Origin: Neurospora tetrasperma FGSC 2508
Lineage: Eukaryota > Ascomycota > Sordariomycetes > Sordariales > Sordariaceae
Assembly: GCF_000213175.1 (NCBI RefSeq)
Contig: NW_009799103.1
Span: forward strand, 1,047,541 to 1,111,540
Reading direction: 5' to 3'
Length of the DNA: 64,000 nt
The translations under genes were made by a program, and so were the position numbers. Position 1 is the first letter of the stretch; every line of letters begins with the position of its first letter. Of the stretch, positions 11,503 through 21,952 are shown piece by piece. The notes beneath the pieces were generated by a model that did not search any database, had not been told where the DNA came from, and saw nothing but the letters and a program-made list of their open reading frames with translations.

Positions 11503-12161
11503 GTTAACTGGCGATGTTGTCGTGACAGATGAACTTGGTGGTTTGGTTGGAAGTAGGTGGTGCTAGAACACCGGATGAACCGCGACGACGACGACAACAA
11601 CGGTCGTGTAGTTCTAGTCTTACTAGCCTAGGCTAGAACCGGTTATAAGCGGCCTGAAAAGTCTGGTGTGGAGGAATACCTCGGCCTGTCCATCCCATAG
11701 CACATGCGGCGGTCGCATTAGAGGTTAGTGTACCCCAGACTATTGAGCAAATCATTAGGCCAACAGACCCAGATCGCCGCCGGTTTCTGCCACTTCGCCC
11801 AAAGCGGTTGCGATGGGGAGACACCTAGATCGCGAAACCCCGCGGTCTTGGGGACGAATTGCCCGGCTACAGCAACGTGCCCTTCGTAAGTGTAAACCGG
11901 GCACACCTTCTGGCATGTCATTTTCTATCCATTTACTGAAATCATTGTTTGGCTGTACTGTCACCCAAAAAAAAGGGAAAAGACATGCAGAGTCTATTCT
12001 TCAATGTCTATACCGTATCTAATGCAAGGTTACCACGCTATGCTGACCACTTGTCTACCTCTTCTCCATCTCTAACTCCCCATTACTATCAACATTACCA
12101 CCGCCTGCCCTGAGCTCACTTATTACTGCTCACTTATTACCTACTTCACTCAATGAAGTAC
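11503..12161. other. intergenic, no supported gene
   Basis: Contains the upstream region of the hydroxylase gene and the 3' flank of the next minus-strand gene. Short frames here show no motifs. Confidence 0.5.
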
Positions 12162-12794
12162 CTACCAACTATCCTCTAAAACCCTCCTCTCTCTCTCCAG
12201 TCCCTCCACCTCCGCTTCCAACCTCCTTATCGCTCTTCCCACCTCGTCCACCACCACCTGCCAGGGACCTACCGCAGTTGAACCCGTCGGCTCCTCAGCT
12301 CGATACCTCCTCACTCTACAGGCGTTGGCAGCCAAAGCTAGGAGATCGATGTCCTGCGAGTCTGGTGAGGGGGTACGCAATTTTGCGGCCGTGGATGTGG
12401 TCGCTGCCTGGAGAATACTGACCATTGTATCCTGTTCTCCCTGGAGGGACATTTTGGTTAGGTTGAGAACTGTGACGAGGATAGTGAGTTGGTGGAGACG
12501 ATGGGAGCTGATTTTGTTTTTGGGTAGAAGCATGGTTTCGGCTGTGGAGACAGCATGGCTAGAGGTAGGAACGGGCAGGTGACCGCCGGGAAGAGAGACC
12601 GCGAAAGAATCGGGAGCAGAGAAATCAAGGTCGGCGTCGGGGGGAGGGGGTAAAGGTTTCGAGAGAGAATCAGAAACAGAAAAGGGGGATGAGGGCCTGG
12701 AGCTGAAATCTGAGGTTGGCCTTGTAGAGGAGGTAGAAACAGGGGAAGGAGAGCGGGAAGAAGAACGGGAAGAAAAGAGCGAACGGAACATCAT
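12162..12794 (-). CDS. hypothetical protein, Ser-rich N-terminus and C-terminal coiled coil
   Basis: 210 residues from the double ATG at 12794/12791. The frame is open further upstream (to 12965), but that extension has no ATG near its start. The first 75 residues are a Ser/Arg/Pro low-complexity region (MMFRSLFSSRSSSRSPSP). The middle (about 100-140) has a hydrophobic helical stretch. The C-terminus is heptad-like (VGRAIRRLEAEVEGLERERR), a likely short coiled coil. No known domain is recognised. Codon bias in the last 120 codons is good, which is the main reason to call it a gene. Confidence 0.6.
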   Translation of the reverse strand: MMFRSLFSSRSSSRSPSPVSTSSTRPTSDFSSRPSSPFSVSDSLSKPLPPPPDADLDFSAPDSFAVSLPGGHLPVPTSSHAVSTAETMLLPKNKISSHRLHQLTILVTVLNLTKMSLQGEQDTMVSILQAATTSTAAKLRTPSPDSQDIDLLALAANACRVRRYRAEEPTGSTAVGPWQVVVDEVGRAIRRLEAEVEGLERERRVLEDSW

Positions 12795-14490
12795 GGTGAG
12801 TAATTTGAGTAGGATCAAGGAATTTTGGGCTTTAAGGTCGTTCGGGTAGTAACGATGAAAGCGTGCCCGAGAGAGTGAACGGCTGCTAGAAGCACCTGTA
12901 CTTGCCTGCTTTGCCCGTACCTGACAGGAGCTTGATCTTGATATTCGAAAATGAGTGTTTGGCACGCGCTCCTCGTTACTTACCCCCAGCTCCTACTTTT
13001 CTGATGTTCTGATTATGAAATTGTGACTTCGATGTTGAGACGGGAAATAATTACATGACGGGATACAACGGGGGCTTTATACCTGAGTACTGGCTCGAGG
13101 CAACAATGGCGGGTGGTTCAATCTATTCAAAACACAATGTCGTTGTTCTTGTGATTCTTCTAGTATGTTCTGCCCGTATTCTTTGTTCGAAAACTAGTTC
13201 ACATTATGGGGACGTGAGTGGCTGAGTGGCCGAGGTGAAGTCAAAGAGGAACAGGACCATTGTTCCTGCCTTCTTTTGCTTTGTCTTTGAGGCGTCATAG
13301 AATCAACGACATATCCCTTTGCCAATTGCCTCCAAGTGACTCGTGAGGTTTGTAGTGCGTTCGAGGCAATTGGCGACGCTGTCGCCGTGGTCGTGTTCGT
13401 GGTCCAGATTTAGCTCGACGGCGACAAGATTCAAGATCTCGGCGGAAAGATGTACAATGTTGAGCATCGCTGTCGATGCAATATGAATCTGCTTGGAAGG
13501 AGAAGCAGGATATCTTTTGTTGTTGCCCACTTTGTTCGAAGCTTACCCATCCGCGACCGGAGAAGACGAGTATGTTTGATGTCGGTCGTGTCTCGTCCCC
13601 AATCTGGCAATTGTAGTGTAGTCATGGTGGACTCTCAAAAGGCACTTGGCAAAAAGGAGGTTTCGTGGACATTTCGGTCACATCCATTCACTCTTAAGGA
13701 ACCATGGTTCGAGTCGCTGACCCGTTCTCGTCGAGCTGCATTTTTAAGTGATAGGTGATCATTTGCAACTCGGTTTGGACTGTCTGACGTTTGATGATTC
13801 TTACGACTGGACCTCCCGTTCCGCAGTGGTCTCGGCCCCGAAGCTTTGATCATCCCGGCTATGTAGGTAAGTAAGCAACCACGACCCGCAACCTACAAGG
13901 TCACACTAACTTGAAGCATCCATCAACTTCCGAAGACGCCGAATTAATTAAGTCCAAGTCTCGTTGATGTGTCCATTGATCAAGACCCGTCACAAGTCAA
14001 TGCTGATTGATCATCCAGACGTAGTGTTGACCTTCGATTTCTTGCACATCAACGGCACTCTTACTTACCAAGAACATCGAGACCCCGCATGTTCAGGGAT
14101 CAATAAGCCAAACAGATACTACCATAACCGAAAAGGGTATCAAGCTTTCTCTCTCGGACAAGAACTCACCATCCATTCATCTGGAGAAGTTGCGATCGAA
14201 ATGAAAGACGTGAAGCATGACAGCGCAGTCGTACAAACAGAAAGTACTTCGTGTTGGGTCTCAGTGATCGTTTGCTTAAGTTCCAATTCAATATAGCTCG
14301 TTAGGTTATTCTGCCGCTCTTTTCCCTTACAGGAAGTCGGAGCTCCCCATCAGCAACTCCCGTCCTGTGCTTATAAACCTGTCCCCCCCCCCAATTCTCC
14401 ATGTCGTCATCGTTTTTTGCGACTCCCATCAAACAAACCAAAACGCCATCATACTAACCAAAGTTAAACAATTTCAACCCAACCATCACA
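12795..14490. other. intergenic, no supported gene
   Basis: Short frames at 13303-13853 and 13964-14296 lack coding character. The right end is the promoter of the NmrA-like gene. Confidence 0.5.
14371..14377 (+). promoter_or_regulatory. TATA-like box of the NmrA-like gene
   Basis: TTATAAA lies 114 bp before the ATG. It is followed by a C-run and CAAAC/CAATT-rich leader sequence typical of fungal core promoters. Confidence 0.5.
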
Positions 14491-15405
14491 ATGGCTCTCA
14501 GAACCATCCTCGTCACCGGCGCGACCGGCCAACAGGGCGGCGCCGTAGTCCGCGCCCTCCTCAACCACCGCAATTTCGACGCCTCCTCCCTCAAGATCCT
14601 CGCCCTTACCCGCAACGCCTCCAGTCCCTCGGCCCAGCACCTCGCCGACTCCAGCAAGGGCATCGTCCAGCTGATCCAGGGAGACTCGACCAACCCCAAG
14701 CCCATCTTCGACGCCCAGCCCAAGGGCTCCATCGACTCCCTCTTCGTTGTTACGACGATGGGCAAGCAGCCCGAGGAGCAGCAGGCGATCCCGCTCATCG
14801 ACACGGCCGTCGAGCATGGCGTCAAGCAGGTCATCTTCTCATCGGTTGACCGCGGCGGCGACGTGAAGAGCTGGGACAACCCGTGCCCGGAGATCCCCCA
14901 CTTCGTGGCCAAGCACAATATCGAGCTGCACATTCGCAACAAGGCCGAGAGAGACCCGTCCCAATTCTCTTGGACCATCCTACGCCCCGTCGCCTTTATG
15001 GACAACTTTAACCCCGGCATCTTCTGCAAGCTTTTTTCGGCCATGTGGCGCGCCGCCCTTAAGCCCACCACCAAGCTGCAACTCACAGGCGTCCGCGACA
15101 TTGGTCTGTTCGCCGCCGAAGCCTTTTACAACTCGACCGAGTACGATGGAAAGGCCGTGGGCATCGCGGGCGACGAGTTGACTCTGGACGAGGCGCGCGA
15201 GAAGTTCAAGAAGGTTACTGGCAAGGAGTTGCCCGAGACGTTCACCTTCCTCGGTACCCTAATGCTCTGGATGGTCAAGGAGATGGGCGCCATGTTTGCC
15301 TTTTTTGAGAACCAGGGGTATGGGGTGGATATAGAGGCCACCAAGAAGATTGTGCCGACAGAGGACTTTGAGACGTGGCTGAAGGAGAGCAGCAAGTGGA
15401 AGTAG
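14491..15405 (+). CDS. NmrA-like NAD(P)-binding Rossmann-fold protein
   Basis: 304 residues, one exon, ATG in good context (CACAATGGC). The N-terminus has the dinucleotide-binding motif ILVTGATGQQGG (GxxGxxG at residues 10-16) of atypical short-chain dehydrogenases. The middle carries VKQVIFSSVDRGG, SWTILRPVAFMDNF and RDIGLFAAEAF, all hallmark blocks of the NmrA/HSCARG/isoflavone-reductase-like group. The typical SDR active-site YxxxK is absent, as in NmrA-type redox sensors, so it may sense NAD(P) rather than catalyse, or it may be a reductase. This is not the nitrogen regulator NmrA itself as far as I can tell; the family is large in fungi. Confidence 0.88.
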   Translation: MALRTILVTGATGQQGGAVVRALLNHRNFDASSLKILALTRNASSPSAQHLADSSKGIVQLIQGDSTNPKPIFDAQPKGSIDSLFVVTTMGKQPEEQQAIPLIDTAVEHGVKQVIFSSVDRGGDVKSWDNPCPEIPHFVAKHNIELHIRNKAERDPSQFSWTILRPVAFMDNFNPGIFCKLFSAMWRAALKPTTKLQLTGVRDIGLFAAEAFYNSTEYDGKAVGIAGDELTLDEAREKFKKVTGKELPETFTFLGTLMLWMVKEMGAMFAFFENQGYGVDIEATKKIVPTEDFETWLKESSKWK

Positions 15406-16182
15406 GAGGACACCGATGTCGAGCGGAGGCGTACGATACCCTTTTTCTGTCCTGTTTGTTTCCTTTTGTCCGGATTTGCTTGTGGACTAAGTCTTTGCGT
15501 CCAAATAGTTACCACTAATTGAGTGCATGATAGACAAAGGTTGGGTCGAACTGTTGTGGAATTGTGCCGAGTGTCTGCTAGTGATGTCAGCCCTACCGCT
15601 TGGTTTCAAGGCCTTACTAGGCTTCGCTAGTCCGGATCGTAGCGCAGGTTGAGTAAAACCACATTCAGGGACACTGAAGCGGTACGCTATGTACCTAAGT
15701 TTGAACAAAGGGGACACAAAAGGCTCTCAAGGGTATCATCAAAGTGGTAGTGTCGCGGAACACTAGCAGGTGCACCCCATATCTCAGGAACAGCCTCTTG
15801 CATAGCCTGTTCAGATTACACGATGATTCATTCTGATGGGATATGGTGTTACATCCTCAGAATGTCCGCGCTGGAGCGGGCGTGGTGCGGGGAATCAAAT
15901 GATCGCCCGTCTTACACCGGGACCGAGAAGGATCATCATAGTGTATATATTGTTGCCTGCTGGCCCTTGTCCCTGCCAAACAGAGTACACGTGTACTTAC
16001 GTACCCAACGAATATTATATAAACCACTTGAAGCCCTTTCAACTTTACTGGGAGGGAGTCGTCAGCACAAGCTGAACTCAAGCTCCGGACTAGACTAACT
16101 GAAAAATATATTAATCGAGAGGAAAAAAGAAGACGAAAAAACCGTTGCGAATCCGCGCCTACCTTGCAAGTAAATTTCAACC
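15406..16182. other. intergenic with promoter of the serine hydrolase gene
   Basis: Between two plus-strand genes. It contains ACACGTGTAC near 15987 and the TATA element at 16016. Confidence 0.5.
16016..16023 (+). promoter_or_regulatory. TATA box of the serine hydrolase gene
   Basis: TATATAAA lies 160 bp before the ATG at 16183. Confidence 0.5.
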
Positions 16183-17614
16183 ATGGCCTCCGCCAAATCC
16201 ATCCTCGACCAAATCCTCCACCGCTACACCTTGCACCGGGATTCGCCTACTTCCACAAAGGACAAACTCCACGGCGCCGCCTTCCTCGTCGTTGACAAAT
16301 CCGGCCCCATCTACGCCGGCGCAGCCGGCCACACCTCCCTCCCCATCAATGCCTCGACCCCCGCCTTCTCAACCGACTCCTTCCTCTGGGTCGCCTCCCT
16401 CACCAAGCTCCTCACCACCATTTGCCTGATGCAACTCGTCCAGCAAGGCAAGCTTCATCTGGATGAGGACGTCCGTGAAAAGTTGCCGGAACTGACCAAA
16501 TGGGGGATCTTGCGGGGTTTTGAGGAGGAGGAAAAGAAAGGTGAAGAGCAGGGAAAAAAAGCGATACTGGAAGAGATCACCAAGCCGATTACTGCCCGCC
16601 AGTTACTTACGCACTCTGTCGGTTTATCTTATGACTTGGGTCATCCGCTGCTGGAGAGGTGGGCGAAAGAAGTCGGCAAAAAGGGGAACACAAACTCGAT
16701 GACGGTGGAAGGGTGGACGACTCCCCTTTTGTTTTCCCCCGGCGAAGGGTGGGTATACGGCACGGGATTGGATTGGGCAGGCGTTTTGTTGGAGCGGGTT
16801 TTGGCCTCCTCCTCCTCCTTCCCTGAAAGTGAAGATGAGATGACGACGACGACGACGACGACGACGCTGGGACGTTACATGCGCGAGAACATCTTTGCGC
16901 CGTTGGGGATGGAGTGCTCAACTCTGAAACCGGCTACTGAACTCCTGGAAAACCCGGAAAAGAGAATCAAAGACAAGCTGGTCCGCATGGCGCTGAGGGA
17001 TGCGAAGACGGGCGAGCTGTCGCTGGGAGAATTGCCAATCTCAACAGCGTGGGATCCCAAGGCGGAGAGCGGGGGTGCAGGGTTGTGGACTACGGCGGAG
17101 GAGTATGGGAAGGTTTTGGCGGCGGTCTTGAGGGCTGCCTCGGGCTCAGAGGAGGGGGAGAGGGAGCTGGGGCTCACGAAGGAGACGGTTGATCAGATGT
17201 TTAGTCCGCAGTTGAATGAGAAGGGCCTGGAAATGATCAAGGAGATGGGGAGGGCGTTTCATGCGGGCATCATGCCAGAGTTTCCGGAAGGGTTCGACGC
17301 GGTCGATCATGGCTTGGGCGGACTGCTGAATATGGAGGATGTGGAGGGCAAGAGGCGGAAGGGAAGTATGATGTGGCATGGATACTGCAATTCGCATTGG
17401 GTAAGTTTGTTCTACTATGGTACTATCATGGACTGACGGCTAACGTTTTGGAATGCAGTGGATTGATCGCGAAACGGGCATTGGTGCATGCCTCCTAGTT
17501 GAACAGTTTCCCTTTGCCGACCCGGTGGTCATCCAGCTGTACGACGACCTCGAGCGGGCCGTTTATGGGGAGCTGGTCCCCGAGTGGAAGAAGATCACGG
17601 CTGCTGTTGTCTAG
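16183..17614 (+). CDS. beta-lactamase class C / LovD-like serine hydrolase
   Basis: 457 residues in two exons, 16183-17400 and 17459-17614. The 58-nt intron begins GTAAGT and ends with a GCTAAC branch site and GAATGCAG. The fold is that of penicillin-binding proteins, esterases and acyltransferases acting through an active-site serine. Visible: the SxxK motif in WVASLTKLL (Ser72, Lys75); the Tyr of the YxN-type motif in GWVYGTGLDW (Tyr192); and a third, Gly-rich block around MWHGYCNSHWWIDRETG that is split by the intron after the first Trp. These numbers are close to those of the statin acyltransferase LovD (S76/K79/Y188, from memory), but the family also includes carboxylesterases, and no polyketide synthase lies nearby. 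A run of eight Thr (residues 221-228) is encoded by ACG repeats at about 16842-16866. Confidence 0.9.
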
Positions 17615-18095
17615 TTGCCATGCTATCCAGAAATTGGCCGTATTCTGGTTATGAGTTACATCCACAGGGAACCCCGGGTTCCTGGGGATAAAATCAGGCG
17701 CTTGAGAGTCAATAGTTGGAAATGTCTCAAAATAGGGTTCAAGGAAAAATGTGAAACCTTTTTTTCAAGTGCAAAAGAACTTTGACCCCAAACACTCGCA
17801 GGATGCTAGAATACCTTAGATGATAGGCTTAGTTATAATCTTCAAAGGAGGTCGAATGTATTACTAAGATGTATTACAAAGTATTGTTGATGATGAAGGT
17901 ATGCCAACATTGAAAAATGTTTTATCCAAAATGAAACCTTGTATAACCACATAAAAAAACTAGTTTTAGCTCCCTCAGGCTGGCTGGACCCTGTTTTGAC
18001 AGCTCAGGAACCTGGTATTTCCTCTATGGATGACCAGAAGTAGCAGATCTCTGATCCAACTCCTTTAGCAGTCCTTCAGGAAATCCACTGTTAGT
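17615..18095. other. shared 3' intergenic region of convergent genes
   Basis: Lies between the ends of the plus-strand hydrolase and the minus-strand DUF6604 gene. It is A/T-richer than its surroundings, as expected for two 3' UTRs. No other feature seen. Confidence 0.6.
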
Positions 18096-20825
18096 CTATT
18101 GACTACAAACTTCTTCAGTAGCTGCACTAGTATCGCTACTAGTAGCCGATTGCATTTGCTCCAGAAACTCCCTGCAACCGTCGACAAGCTTGCTGATTAT
18201 CTCAGACTCTTTGCCGTTGCCTGCCTCTGCAACAGCCTTCAAATCTTCGCCCAAGTAAGTGGGCAATTTATCCAACCTCGCGGGCGGATGATCTTCACCT
18301 CCCTTGTAGTTAACTCGCTGTTGCATTTCGGGCCCAAAGGTATCCATGACTTCTTCCAAGAACAATGTCGCCTCGTCAAACAGTTGCAGATAGTCAAGCT
18401 GGAGAAGACCTTCCAAAAGCGTCTGGACAGAGTCACCAACCAGCTGCAGCATCTCGATAGGCGACAGCTTCGACAGAACCGCTTTGCGACGCAGATACTC
18501 CTCGCTCTTCTCGTCCAATTTGGGTGGCGCAACTGAATAGGCGCCTGTCGTCGTGCCGTTCACGCCTTCTCCGTCCAACAACCCATTCGACTCCCGAGTA
18601 GAACCAACGAGGGTACGTGGAGTTCCTCGATATCGTTCAAGCTGGAGACGATGCATGGCCAGATGCTCCATGTAGGCAATCTCGTTGTAAGAGTCTTCTT
18701 CGGCAAAACCATAGCGATAATACAGAGTTCTCCGAATCTTGACAGACTGGGCGAAACCAGACCTGCTTGCAAGATCGGGAGGGCCGTCCCAGCCTACCGG
18801 TGGCTTGATCGCCAGTTGGTAGTTGTGGATAATAGCGACAGGGTCCTTCACTCCAAGGAAGCCGCTCTTGAATATGCTGTCATCGAGGTAGGTTTCGTTA
18901 AGCTTGAACATGTTGTCCCACACAGGTAAGGTTGGATCGGCAGCACGCGCCGCATGGTACAAGTAGGCCGCAGCCTCGAGAACGTAGGTGAAGGCGGCAA
19001 ACTGATGGCCCATTTCGCTATGCACAAGCCTTGCGCGGAAGTCCAGGAGGCCGGCCCAAACTGGTTCGTTCTTGAGGAGGAAGAACTCCTCTGGGTCTTC
19101 CGCAATCCCTATTTGTCGGAAGCGGAGCAACTTGTCTTCGTAGGTAAAGTCCTCGAGCAGGAACTCGGTGGTGTCCTGGATGCGCTCCCTGTACTCCCAC
19201 TTGAATGCCTTATCTTTGCTTACACTGTTGGGATCATGGAGGCGAAGCGCATCCACCACTCTTTGGCCCGTCTTTTGCATTTCGTTGAAGGGATTGATGA
19301 CTTCCTCCTCCATGATATGGCGGATATCAACCCACAGGTGGAAGGAGAAGATGAGGGAAGACGTTATAGCATGCCTCTTGAGCGCTTCCTGCCAGTCTAG
19401 CAGCAGTAGTGGTTCGGCTGGGAGTTTGGGGGGGACCTGCCCATTTTTCTTGAGGGCCTTTAACAAAGAACCCTCTGTGATCATCTGGAAGCTGATTGTG
19501 TTTTCGAAATCCTGCCAGGTCTTCATGTTATGTGCGCCATAAACAACCTTTTTCCGGGCTGAAGGTGGCAGCATGGGAACTTTTCCAGGAGGCACGTTCT
19601 TCAGGGTCCGGTATATGGTACAGTAGGACAGGAACCCTAACCAATCTGCCTCGTCTCTCCAGAGACGCTCATCATGTTCCTCCTGGCTCAGACCATCGTA
19701 CGAGTCGTAATCAATGTGCTCAATGCCAATCTGGATGAAGAGCATATCCATCATGAAGGTATACTGGGTAAGCTCGGGATGGAACTTGAGCGCCTTCATC
19801 AGGTCCCACTCGAGCATGTGGAATAGCTCGAAGGCGGCGTTGGTAATGACGGCCAAGGTGTTGAGATGGACAGACCGGTCATACCAGTAGTCACACCATC
19901 GTTCCTGAACGTAGTTTCGGATGGTGTTGAAGTCTTCGAAGAAGCAGTAAACCATCATGTAGAAGTCGAACTCGTCGTCCTCGTCGTCCTCATCTGCCGA
20001 GGGCAGGCCCCAATCGAACGTGTCCAGCCACGAAGTGTCGTCATTATTGTCTGTCGTGGAGGGGCGCGGGGATACCTTCGTCTCGCTATGGCGTTCTTTA
20101 CGCGGCTTCTTCTTTTTGCTCTTGTGTGATTTTTTGGACCTTGTGGATTTTTGGTCGTCTTCAGACGGTGGATCGCCTTGGTTGTCATCTTCGGCTGCGT
20201 CGGGGGACGTCTGGACTTCGAGATGAGTAAACATGTTGATAAGATCGGACAGGCCCATTGGGTTTTTCTCGTCAGGCTTCTCGTTTTTGGTGACCTTGCG
20301 GCGAGCCGAGGTCAGGGCTTCGAACTTGGCGAGGATTCGTTCGAGGACGTTGATGATGTGGGCGTGGGTCTGGTTGCTTTCCTGGAGCTTTCGGTCGGCC
20401 GGTCGCTTGGCGGCGGCGCCACTAAAGAACTTGAAGCTTTTCTTGCGCAGGTTGACAACATCGCGGAGGATGTTGACGGCGGCATCGGGGATCTGCTCGG
20501 GCTCGGCGTTTTGGGCGATCTTGAGGGCGAGAACCTCGAGTTCAGTCCAATGGACAGATTTGGCGCTTTCGATGTTGGTCTCGAGGCGGGGGTCGGCGAG
20601 AGGAGTGACTGTGGCTTTGGCTCGGGCCTTTTTCTGCCGTCGCGACTCCTTTCCAGGCGCCGGAGTTGTCTCGACGACTTCGGTCTGAACTTCTGGGGTA
20701 GTGCCATTCTGTTTTCGGGACACGACCTTGTCGGCGGTTTGCTTGACCCAGCTGGTGAATTGGGCCTGGGCAAGCTTGTAACGAGCCCATGTACCGCGGC
20801 CCACTCGATTCTCGGTCGATTCCAT
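18096..20825 (-). CDS. DUF6604-type large protein, function unknown
   Basis: 909 residues, one exon. The ATG has good context, and a stop-rich leader precedes it. The N-terminus WARYKLAQAQFTSWVKQTA has the tyrosine-Lys-x(n)-F-x-x-W pattern I recall from the fungal DUF6604 domain, which runs to roughly residue 290 and ends in an acidic stretch (PSADEDDEDDEFDFY). Inside it a basic linker (about 226-246, KSKKKKPRKER) could be a nuclear localisation signal. The remaining 600 residues are alpha-helical by composition, with many Trp/Tyr and no recognisable catalytic motif. Similar proteins are common and poorly characterised in filamentous ascomycetes. The gene is divergent from the terpene cyclase. 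Domain assignment is from memory. Confidence 0.8.
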   Translation of the reverse strand: MESTENRVGRGTWARYKLAQAQFTSWVKQTADKVVSRKQNGTTPEVQTEVVETTPAPGKESRRQKKARAKATVTPLADPRLETNIESAKSVHWTELEVLALKIAQNAEPEQIPDAAVNILRDVVNLRKKSFKFFSGAAAKRPADRKLQESNQTHAHIINVLERILAKFEALTSARRKVTKNEKPDEKNPMGLSDLINMFTHLEVQTSPDAAEDDNQGDPPSEDDQKSTRSKKSHKSKKKKPRKERHSETKVSPRPSTTDNNDDTSWLDTFDWGLPSADEDDEDDEFDFYMMVYCFFEDFNTIRNYVQERWCDYWYDRSVHLNTLAVITNAAFELFHMLEWDLMKALKFHPELTQYTFMMDMLFIQIGIEHIDYDSYDGLSQEEHDERLWRDEADWLGFLSYCTIYRTLKNVPPGKVPMLPPSARKKVVYGAHNMKTWQDFENTISFQMITEGSLLKALKKNGQVPPKLPAEPLLLLDWQEALKRHAITSSLIFSFHLWVDIRHIMEEEVINPFNEMQKTGQRVVDALRLHDPNSVSKDKAFKWEYRERIQDTTEFLLEDFTYEDKLLRFRQIGIAEDPEEFFLLKNEPVWAGLLDFRARLVHSEMGHQFAAFTYVLEAAAYLYHAARAADPTLPVWDNMFKLNETYLDDSIFKSGFLGVKDPVAIIHNYQLAIKPPVGWDGPPDLASRSGFAQSVKIRRTLYYRYGFAEEDSYNEIAYMEHLAMHRLQLERYRGTPRTLVGSTRESNGLLDGEGVNGTTTGAYSVAPPKLDEKSEEYLRRKAVLSKLSPIEMLQLVGDSVQTLLEGLLQLDYLQLFDEATLFLEEVMDTFGPEMQQRVNYKGGEDHPPARLDKLPTYLGEDLKAVAEAGNGKESEIISKLVDGCREFLEQMQSATSSDTSAATEEVCSQ

Positions 20826-21952
20826 GACTCAATGAAGAGCGATTCTGGTGGTGAGCGTGTTTGCGTGTGTCGACTTCAGACGAAATTTGTTTCTGTTGGG
20901 ATGGGTTGTTTGGTGTCACTTCGTGCAAGAAGGTAGCTTCGGCACCAATCGAATGGTCGTACTGTGTAAAAATAAAACAAACACGTTACGGTCAGTACCT
21001 GACATTACACCTTCAAGTTGGCTATACTTACTCTTATGACGTATCCAACTGTCTTGATTATCTCTTCAAACTTGATGTCAAGGCAATTCTTCTCTGGAAG
21101 AATCTTTAGGAATTTCTGGTCGTTTGTTTTCGGATCGTTGTGACCCCTATCACAATCTAACAACGGCCTTTTCTAGCCAAACGAAGCGAGCCGTGTTGAA
21201 CTGTCATGTTCGGTTTGTCGAACGACGTGACGGGAAGACGCGACCCGAATTATTCGACTGTGTTCGATGCCAGATCGATTGTGTGGGGCCTTACAACTGC
21301 GGGACAGTCAAGCTCGGCAGGGCATCAACTTCGCGCGCCAGCACCAAATCCGTACAAGTCATCGTTTTGAGAACGACAACGAGAGCTCATAACCACCTTC
21401 AATGAAGCAATCAATTCACGCTAGGTTGCGGAGGTGACATGTACCTTGATTCCACACAGTCGGATTGGAATCGAACACAGACGGATTATCCAAACGTGCC
21501 AAAAAGGCGGGGAGCTCCCCCTGCGCCCTGCAAGTGGCCTGTGCTCTTGGCGGGGTTACTTCAGCATCCCCTCGTCGACTTGAATGGTACACTACATCAA
21601 GACCAGTGGTGCCTACCAAGGCAGACATAACAACACCTACATAACGGTAGATAACTTGCAGACAAACGTCGAGAGTCACACTGAATTGTCCATTGGTATA
21701 TGAGCACACCTTATTGCTGCCATGGCTGTCCGCTTCAAGGTCAAAAGCCCATGATGAGCTGGGCTTTCTAAAAGAAAATCGAGAAAGGCATGTACCACTA
21801 ATGCACAAGTCTCGCCATGGGCATCAGGGGCGGCGTCAGCCCGGTTCTTCACCTGTTGCACAACCTCGGCTTTCGCTCTCTCTCTCTCTCTCACCATCTA
21901 TTTTCTACACAGATACATCCATCAACATCCTTCACTTTGAACGCCAACCCAA
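20826..21952. promoter_or_regulatory. divergent intergenic region between DUF6604 gene and terpene cyclase
   Basis: 1.1 kb separating two divergent starts. A CT-dinucleotide run at about 21873-21892 (CTCTCTCTCT) lies 60-80 bp before the cyclase ATG, a common fungal core-promoter feature. The minus-strand frame 21416-21808 shows no coding character. Confidence 0.45.

Noticed and set aside
13204-13240. GTGAGTGGCTGAGTGGCCGAGG, resembling the 5' part of a class II tRNA
   Set aside because: No matching anticodon arm, T arm or acceptor partner downstream.
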